Positions 55,801-64,000 of a stretch of DNA of 64,000 bases are shown here, piece after piece. The DNA lies in NCBI GenBank assembly GCA_009733775.1, contig WOGZ01000011.1:124001-188000 (forward strand). Direction: 5' to 3'. Each line of letters opens with the position of its first letter. The first letter of the stretch is position 1. The translations under genes were made by a program, and so were the position numbers. The notes under the pieces are model-generated. The model was given only the letters and a program-made list of their open reading frames with translations, did no database searches and was not told the origin of the DNA. This stretch comes from Alectoria sarmentosa. Taxonomy: Eukaryota > Ascomycota > Lecanoromycetes > Lecanorales > Parmeliaceae.

Positions 55801-58800
55801 CATCTAGGCTATCTCGAAGACAGATGTCGAGCCCCGAGTACCCAGTGCGCTTCAGCAAAGATGTCCATTGATCTTCCGATAGAAGTGGACTGTCTGTTCG
55901 TCCTTCGGTAACGCCTGCACAACTATCAGCGTTATCGAAGCACAGATAGTACACTGCTAACCCATCCACCATCCTGGAAGCAATCCGAAAATAAGTTCCC
56001 CAGATACTTGGCGACCTGCGCTTGCCTCAACCAGAATGAGTTTTCCGTTTGGTTTGAGTAGCCTATTTACTTGGCTCATGGTGTGCTCCATGTTGTGAGT
56101 AGCATGCAAGACATTAGCAGCCACTACGACATCGTAACCCTCATTTTCGTCGAATCCTTGGGCTTTCAGATCTTCTTCAATGTTCAGGGACCTGTACACT
56201 ATAAGACTTCGCCAGGCTTCAAATTTAGCTTGAGCCTTTTCAAAGAAGCCAGTGGAGATGTCGGTAAAGACGTAGGATGAGAAATGGGGATACATGTTGT
56301 CGTATCCACCGATCGCCTTCAAGATCCACGACGTAGCACTCCTATTAATTGAAATCGGGTCAACCTCTGATGTTTCAATCTGCAAGAAAGGCTCGCGACA
56401 GGAAAGAAAAGATAGCCCCAGTAATACTGTTTCTCTTTTTACAATAGATGTGCAAGATGTTTCCAGGGAACACGTACCCAGTACCAGCCCCGATTTCAAG
56501 GATCCTCAGTTTAGGGTTTTTGTGAGCAGCCAGGCTCACAAAACGCGCCGCTTGCTCATAGACCCGGTCTTGGCCTCGACTCTCCGCGTAATATTGGTTC
56601 AACAAGTCATCTTCAAGCATCAACGAAAGCGGCTCTACCTCTCCTCTGAGGACATCCAAGAGCCTACGTCCCAAACGAACCGCCATGCGGCCTTGGGCAT
56701 TAGCGGTAGCTGCTTGTTGTAGAGTACTCTCAACAGTATGTTGGTCAGTATAGGACCATTCTTGTTGACGACCGTTCCTCTGATAAGGTAAGTTGCCGTT
56801 CTGTCCTAACTCGTATTGTTTCTTCATCCAGATATAGTAGTTTCGATGATGGGGAACCATTTTCTCCAAATCTGGATCGATCAGAGATTCATACGCTGAT
56901 CGTAGGCAGTACCACGCGGCTCTCTCGCACATGACCGTCTGGGGGATTTCATGGGGTGCCAGCTCGGAGATTGGCCATCGCTTTACAACATCATCTTGGG
57001 ATAAGTCATCAAGGTCTTGTTCCCATGAGACGTCCCAACAGAGCTTCGTCTTTATGTCGTCGTCCTTGTTGTTCTCTTCGTCCCTGGGTATACACACGGA
57101 TCTTACTCCGCGGAGTTGGACCACAGGCTTCAGGATGCCATCGACGTCCTGGGCTACGATGACTTGACCCTCAAAATCTCTAGGGCCCAGTTGTATGGCC
57201 GAACCTCGAGAATGGAGTACATAGCCAGGATCCCGGCCAATCGACACTGAAATGGCCAGCTCGGCAATTGAAGTAGGGAGTAATGCGCCATCAGGTGGGC
57301 GGGCCCAACCGGTCAGAGGCATCGCTACCTGGAGCATGGAGTCCAAGAGAGGAACGCTGATGGTGAAGTAGCTTTCGTGGACAGATCTATCGGGTACGCG
57401 CAAGGTACAAAAAACATTCCCATCATTCACGCAACATTTCGAGACTAATTGGAACGATGGGCCCAGCTCATTACCACTTGCCGCAGCTTGAGACATCCAT
57501 TGCTTGTAAAGGTCTGGCGTCATAGCATTGTCATCGCGCATCATGGCTAGCGTCGAATCATCATTAGAAGAGAAATCGAATCTTGGCTTTTGAGTTACAC
57601 TGATAAGTCCATGACAGTGTTCATAAGCTTTTCTATCAGGCCCGAAAGAGATCACTCGGAACTCGTTCCAATTTGTAGAAGCTCTAGTAGAACTTTGGCG
57701 GAATGGCTCCAGGATGAGTGACACCTCCACCCCATCTGAGGTATCTGGGACTACCAGAACTTTGGAGAAGGTCACGTCGCGCAGTGTATAGCCTTGGATC
57801 TGTAGACCGCTCATCGACGTTTTCTGGTCGATTGCTTCCATAGCCATTACAAGATAGGCAGTAGCTGGTAGGACTATCTCGGACCTGACTACATGATCTT
57901 TGAGCCATAGAAGCTCCGATTGACGTATGTACTTGGACCATCGCATATCGAGGTCACTCGAGTCATCTGCAAGTGTGCCAAGGAGATCGTGAGGCGGATC
58001 AGTACGATGAAGATAGTTCTGGGATAATCTCCCTTCGTGCCAATATGGGGTGCTGTGGCTCCAAGCGTAAGGTGGGAGATCTGTCAACACTCGATGTCCA
58101 ACCCCGGTAACTGGAAAATTGATGGAAGCGAGGTCGATCTTCCAGCCATTGTTGAACAGATTGCAAGCAAGTTTCAGCGCTTGTTCTACACCATTTTTGT
58201 TTCTTAAGATGGATGGAAAGTATTCTGTCCTTGCTTCTGCAGACAAAGATTGACAGATTTCCTTAAAAGGGCTAGCAAGGGCGGAGTGGGGTCCAATCTC
58301 GATGCATGCAAGATCGTGATCGATCTGCGACTCGAGTACTCTTTCCATAGCCTCGCTGAAACGAACGGGGGATAGGAGATTTTGGACCCAATACTCTTTG
58401 TCAGTCTCCACAGGAATGCCTGGGAAAACACTCGAGTAGAAATTCACCCCCTGATGTCTGGGGTGAACGCTCAGGCCAAGCAGAGACCTGGAGTAATCTT
58501 CTGCAATAGCCTTCATGTGATCCGAATGGTAAGCCACATTGACCTTCAATTTACGATTGAACAGTCCCTTCTCTTCGAACCTGGAGTGCAGCTCATCAAT
58601 AGCGCCTTCGTCTCCTGAGAGTGTGACGCTGGTTGGACTGTTGATACAAGCAATCTTAGCTTTACCCAAAGCAAGACTTTCAATGTAGGGTTGCACGTCT
58701 TCAGCCGAAAGCCCAGCCGCAAGCATCGCACCTTTGGGACTCCCATAATCGGAAACCACTTGCGAGCTTAATCTGCCGCGATGATATGCAACGCTAATTG

Positions 58801-61365
58801 CAGATTCAAGCGAGAGCATCCCTACGGTGTAAGCAGCAGCAATTTCGCCACTGGAGTGGCCCACGACTGCACTAGGTTGAATGGCCCAAGACTGAAGGAG
58901 GTTGACCAGAGCAATCTGGAGTGCTGTGCAAAGGGGCTGGCTGATGAAGGCCTCGTCGACCTTTGACTCAGCAGCATGCCGGCGAAGTTCATCTGCGAGA
59001 TGGGTTAAAGCCGGTCCAGCGAATAACCAGGTTCTGGACATACCTAATAGAGACCACGTAGCACCAAGACTGCTCATGTGTTTATCTGCGACTTGGAAAA
59101 CAGATTTGAAAACAGGATAGGCAGCCAACAGCTCGTAACCCATCTTCGGCCACTGAGATCCCTGGCCAGTAAATATGAAAGCCAGTCTTCTGATTCCGCT
59201 GCTTTTGGGAGGATTGTATATTAGTTCCTCAAGGGTCGATCGCAGTCCCTGAATGGAATCGCTCTGAATTGCATTCCTGTGCTTATGTATAGATCGCCGT
59301 TGACCAAGCGTGTAGACCAGATCGTTCATGGTTTCTAAGCCAGGATGACCCTGGAGATATTCCGCAAGAAGTCTGGCTTGCCTTTCGATCCCGCCTGAGT
59401 CATTGGCACTAAGGCACAATATTTTTCGCCCGTGAGACAAGTGGGCATCGGGGTTTCCACCTGTGCCGCTTGAGTCCAATCTGTTACCAGCATGGTCTGG
59501 AGCTTCTTCTAGAATGACATGGACGTTTGAGCCACCGTAACCAAAGCTATTGACCGAGGCTCGACGAGGATGTGCCGTAGGCCAGCTTTCTAAATTCGTG
59601 GGAACCTGGGTTGGTCAGCACCATCAACTTCATCATTTGCATGGCTCATCGACCTTGATTCTCCACGCATCAAACTTTATCTGATCACTGGGGGTTTCAA
59701 AGTTGCAATTGGGTAGGATGGCTTTATATTTCAAAGCCATCACCGCATGCATGACACCAGCGACACCAGAACAACCCTCTGTGTGGCCGAGAAGTGTTTT
59801 GATTGACCCTACGTGCAGGGGTTTCTCCAAGGATCGAGACGCAGCATTAAGTGCAGTTGACAGTGCCTCGGCTTCCACGCGGTCACCCGCCTGCGTACCA
59901 GTCCCGTGCGCCTCAAAAAAATCAGTCTCCATCGGGTCGAGGCTAGCCTCTCGGTATGTTGCCTGTATGAGCGATCGTTGCGCATCTTGGCTGGGCATTG
60001 TGATGCCAGGGGTTCGACCGTCTTGGTTCGTCCGAGTATTTCTAATGACAGCATGGATTGGATCGTTTGATTGTAGGGCCTCCCATAGAGGCTTGAGCAC
60101 CAATGTGCCTGTTCCTTCACCTCTTGCGTACCCATTCGCTCTTTGGTCAAACATGTAGGTCCTTCCGTCGGGGCTCAGGAACCTACCAGTGTCAGAAATG
60201 CAAACGCCGTGGTCCTTCACAGAAGAGGCTTACTTCATGGTGCTGAGACCCAGCATGGAGTCGGGATCGAGTATAAGATTCGCTCCGGACACTATCGCCA
60301 TCTTAGAAATCCCCTTTCGAAGAGTATCACAGGCCATATGGAGTGCACTCGTAGACGCGCTACAGGCCGTGTCCACTGTTGCCGAAGGTCCTCTCAGATC
60401 GAACCAGTGCGAAACGCGATTGGAGAAAAGCGAGTGCCCTAGGCCCGTCACCCTGTAGGCTGGGAAGATCCCCGGATCTCGAGCCATTAGACCAAGGTAG
60501 TCTGTATTGAAGGCTCCCATAAAGACTGCAGTGTCAGATCCCTTGACTTCTGAGAGGGTGATACCGGCTATCTCGTCGTTAGGAGCCTGTCAATCTATTG
60601 CGAGTTTGGAAAATATTACCGTTCTCGAGGGCTTCGTAGGCACCTTCCAGGTGCATCCGGGCTCTTGGATCCATCGCCTGTGTTTGTTAGCGGCCATTCG
60701 AGTTCCCTGCTAGGGCCGAGCGCTACTTTAGCTTCTTTTGGGCTTATGTTGAAGAACGGGGCATCGAATTGAGCGTATTCTGTTCCTTTTAAGAAATGAC
60801 CGGCTTTGACATTCATCTAGATTCTTAGCTAGCCATATATCGGCGAAGTAAAGCCAGATGGCGTTCAGGAACTTACAGAGTCAACGCGGTCGGAATCTGG
60901 ATGATAGAAAGCATCGGCATTGAACCTGCTTTCTGGAATTTTCGACCAAGCGGAGCGACCTTCAGAAACCAATCCCCAGAACTTTTCGAGATTGCTGGCA
61001 CCACCAGGAAAACGGCAGCTCATTCCAACAATGGCGATTGGAATTACTCCATTTTCCAGAGTTGAAAGCGACGGTGCCACTGTTGCCGTACGGTGTTGTG
61101 AATCCCGATGCCCGTTGGGTTCGGCAGAGGCATGCCTGAGCTCCATACTGAGATGCCTTTCATTATCGATATCTTGAGAGAAAGCTTGAGGCTTTTCGAC
61201 GACCGAAATCTCTTGAAGAATTCCAGTGCGCGTCTTTGTTCCATCAATCCCAGAGTCTAGCTTGGACGCTTCTTGTGGGTATTGACCAGAAACCATCAGA
61301 ATGGCATCAGCATCCGCGCCTTTTAATTGGTCCTCGGAGAAGCCGTTGCACAGTGTTACATCCAT
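52896..61365 (-). CDS. Highly reducing polyketide synthase (KS-AT-DH-MT-ER-KR-ACP)
   Basis: Eleven exons join in frame to 2619 aa: 60877-61365, 60727-60816, 60620-60677, 60234-60567, 59654-60182, 59044-59605, 56478-58992, 55962-56341, 54155-55914, 53783-54112 and 52896-53708. KS at ~108-535 has DTACSAS (Cys281), EAHGTGTQAGD and GHTEG. AT at ~640-960 has FTGQGSQ and GHSSG (Ser ~734). DH at ~1020-1330 has His1054 in HVVRSEIVLP and an LLDSMLQ aspartate. The methyltransferase has LEIGAGTG (~1516) and VVVAANVLHAT. ER at ~1917-2235 has SAAGGIGQACIK. KR has LLVGGLGGIG and YASGN. The C-terminal ACP has HGVDSLVAVE (Ser ~2575). Every catalytic domain appears intact, and no thioesterase, reductase or condensation domain follows the ACP, so release must be in trans. 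About 105 polar residues precede the KS. It is divergent from an FSH1-type hydrolase. Confidence 0.93.
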
Positions 61366-62850
61366 TGGAGCACACGAATTTTTGGATGGCTGTCTTGTGT
61401 TTCCGTGTAACGTCGAGAGTGTGTCATGGAGGTTGAAGATTCAAGAGAGCGAACCTTCTGAAATGGAATTACGAAACGTCTTTTAGAAAGCTTTTGAGTG
61501 ATGTGTCCAAACCTGATCTCCGCAAATGCCTCGACACGACCCAATTCGAGGAAAATGGGTTGGAAGAAAAGGATTTGGCCAATGACCCCAATTATCCTTA
61601 TCGAATTTTTGAAATTCCATTGTGAGGGTATTGGCTCGGGAAGCGCTGGTTCTTGTCAAGATAGCTCTTGATTAATTGACCGCTGGACTTGGCAGGTCCC
61701 TACGTACAGCGTGATGTAGAGCACATGCCTGAGAGCGTGTACTTTTGTGGAGAATACGGCTCAGGGTTGAATTCGACGGTGGTACAGGATGCAATGAGCC
61801 ATGCATAAGGAATAATAGGGCCGATCGTGATTAGGACGTGTAGCGTGATTGGATTTTGATAGAAGGTGGGAGGGGATGGAGATTCACAACCGAATCCAAT
61901 CATGTCTGAGCCGGAATACAGTTGGCGTATCCCAAAATTAATTAACTGTAGTAGACGCAGTATATATAAATCCGAAGCGTCAACTTTTGAATTTTAAAAT
62001 TCTTGAAGTCCCAATGGTTTTGGTCCTGGTTTCTTTGCCAAATACATAGCTGGCTAGGTACTTGTACTCTCCATTGTAGAATATCAGAATGTCAATACCG
62101 AGCAGTTTCAAAGGTCTCTCGCTAGGGTCGATTTACAGAACAGGGTAGGTATGTATGAGTGTACGTTGTACTTTAAGGTACGCTAAATGACACCCGCACG
62201 CTAGAAAGATCTCTAAACGCCTAAGACTAAGGTAAGTAAAGTAGAGTTTCCGTTAGTGTTTCAATACAAATTTAACGTGGCATCATGGCCGCCATTCAAG
62301 TCTTCCATCTATGACTATGTTGCCTCATCCACCTATCCAAACTGACAAGAACATAGAGAGGCTTGGAGCAGGTTGGCATTGGTCGATGTAAGGCGTGGCC
62401 TTTTTCAAGGAACCCAAGAGCCCATGCAGAGTCATCACATGGGCTGAGCATGCATATCTCAATTTTCCCTCTTTTCTCACTCGCAAGTAGGCTTCTCTCG
62501 GAAGAGCAATGGCAGCTGCCTACATTCTCTATGGTTGCATCTTCGAGTCCTCAGAGATCGTCGAGGCCACTCGGGTGGTCAGCTCTAATGCCAGAGCCCT
62601 ACTGCACTTCATCGTGTCTAAATTGCTCGTTGGCAACATGCCACCCTGCAAAATTTATGTGGCATGAGCCGAAGCGTGTGGTACAACTGGATGAAGTCCA
62701 CCATATCGACCACCTTGGAAATTCAAATATTTCACCAGCGCAATCCTTTTGAAGATTATACTGAGCAGAAAAAATATCTTGCTAAGAACGCCACTAACAT
62801 AAGGCATTCACAAATGTTGCTGCGCGATTCTCAATTCAGGGGGTGAAAAA
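61366..62850. promoter_or_regulatory. Divergent intergenic region, PKS / FSH1-type hydrolase
   Basis: A 1.5-kb spacer between outward-pointing genes. A TATATATAAA word lies at 61961-61970 next to an AATTAATTAA stretch. A plus-strand frame at 62363-62752 has no recognisable domain. The two genes may share regulation from here, but no cluster-specific activator site could be identified. Confidence 0.45.
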
Positions 62851-63685
62851 ATGCGGATACTCTGCCTGCATGGCTATGGATCTAACTCCAATGTAAAAGT
62901 CCCTTAGGTGTTTGCCGCAAGAAATCGCTAATTGACTTCCGTACGTACTGCTGTCTAGGTAACAAAGTCAGCAGCTGGTATGTGGACAAGACTCAGATAA
63001 ATGAGGTCCCATACCGCTAGAATAACGTTGATGACCAGAGTCTTTTTTGTATAGCTCCACTTCAACATGAGCTGCGCCGGGTCGTAGGTCATGAGGCTGA
63101 ACTCGACTTTGCCTATCTGCAAGGTTGTATAGAGTCACCACCGTTTCCGGGTAAAAGCATATGATCACTCTTCCACACAACCCCTTTTCGTAGTGCCTCT
63201 GCTGACGGCTTGCAACAGGAGTCGGCGAGCTGTTTCCACCACCGTTCTACAAATTCTGGGACGGCGACTCCCCATCCTCCGTCCTCGCCGCAACAGATTT
63301 CATAGCCTCTTCCATCAGCTACAACAAGCCGGACGTCATCTTCGCGCATTCTGAAGGCGGGGCCGGAGCTCTCTCCGCCCTCCTCCGCCACCCACATAAT
63401 GTCAAATGCCTCGTCCTTGTGAATGCCTTCCCGCCATTTGACGCAAGCGGGCGCAGGAGATTAGACGTTTCTATCTCTGGGACGCCGATCAGTGTACCAA
63501 CACTTTTCGTACATGGGAAGAGCGATCCGATGGGATACTTCGTCAATCTGACCAAAGGCCTTGTGGACGAAAGGAATCTGACAACGTACTCATGGAACGG
63601 TGGGCACGAAATGCCCAATTCTGGCGAGCGAGGCATGTGGGCACAAATAGCGCAAAAAGCGGTGGAGATACTGAAGGAAAGTTGA
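62851..63685 (+). CDS. FSH1-type serine hydrolase
   Basis: Four exons (62851-62892, 62959-62977, 63055-63123, 63219-63685) join in frame to 198 aa; introns are 66, 77 and 95 bases and exon 2 is 19 bases. The N terminus MRILCLHGYGSNSN is the FSH1 family start and supports the first exon despite its 14 codons. An alpha/beta-hydrolase triad is visible: nucleophile Ser in FAHSEGGAGA (AxSxG rather than GxSxG), Asp in VHGKSDPMGY and His in NGGHEMP. The length is near the short end of the family. Members next to fungal highly reducing PKS genes often release or transfer the polyketide chain as acid or ester. Since this PKS lacks a release domain, that is the likely role here. Confidence 0.87.
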
Positions 63686-64000
63686 ATTTTTGAGTAGGTG
63701 TTGGCGATGTGTCTTCGTTGCCTGGGGTTGCTGCGCCCCGCTAATAATAACATCTCCAGTGCGCAAGCGTCATGAGGTATTCATTCTGACTCAACCGTCC
63801 CATCTGCTTCTTCTTGAGCCAAATAAAAATTTCAGCGCGCAATCGTCGCCCTCAAAGCTAGGAGGTCCAGGAGCTGTTTTACATATCGCAAGATTTTTGA
63901 TGTTAGTGCAAAGCCTCACCCTCTCAATCCTAGCTTCAACCGCCTCACCCTAATTTATATCATAAGAATTCTGGTTCACCTGAGACGAACACGTATATCC
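63686..64000. other. Right-edge sequence without a recognised gene
   Basis: Short frames only. The cluster may continue beyond the window edge. Confidence 0.4.

Overview
The window reads as a filamentous ascomycete (Pezizomycotina). The evidence is many short introns of about 42-140 bases with GT/AG ends, a fungal Hsp70-like ATPase, an expanded family of fungal '2EXR-like' proteins (LPxEIRDxIY motif), F-box proteins, a DUF4238 relic and a fungal highly reducing polyketide synthase. I cannot assign the class from sequence alone. Gene models below were spliced by eye. Frame closure across every junction is the main support, and no RNA evidence was available.

Layout. 0.2-7.7 kb: three tandem minus-strand F-box paralogues. 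8.3-10.2 kb: tyrosyl-DNA phosphodiesterase (TDP1, 3 exons, minus). 10.6-23.8 kb: an array of plus-strand 2EXR-like genes (six intact, one with a stop codon and probable start loss), broken only by a small minus-strand DUF6919-like gene. 24.4-26.7 kb: gene graveyard, with a degraded 2EXR-like copy and a frameshifted DUF4238 gene. 28.0-38.5 kb: a mixed core with an MDR oxidoreductase, a 12-exon Hsp70-like ATPase, a coiled-coil protein and a 3-exon FAD oxidoreductase. 39.2-42.7 kb: another 2EXR-like gene and a RING/coiled-coil/membrane protein gene interrupted by one in-frame TAA. 42.9-43.3 kb: a 180-base direct repeat.

43.9-63.7 kb looks like an uncharacterised secondary-metabolite locus. It holds a cytochrome P450 (8 exons, minus) head to head with a class I terpene synthase (9 exons, plus). 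The synthase is nearly invisible as open reading frames but rebuilds to 353 aa with intact DDEID and NDLFSVKKE metal-binding motifs. Beyond one more 2EXR-like gene and a 2EXR-like relic lies an apparently intact highly reducing PKS (11 exons, 2619 aa, KS-AT-DH-MT-ER-KR-ACP, no release domain), divergent from a small FSH1-type serine hydrolase that could offload or esterify the chain. The simplest hypothesis is a terpene scaffold oxidised by the P450 and decorated with, or made beside, a reduced polyketide chain. The cluster may continue past the right edge.

I recognised no tRNA, rRNA, CRISPR array or intact transposon.
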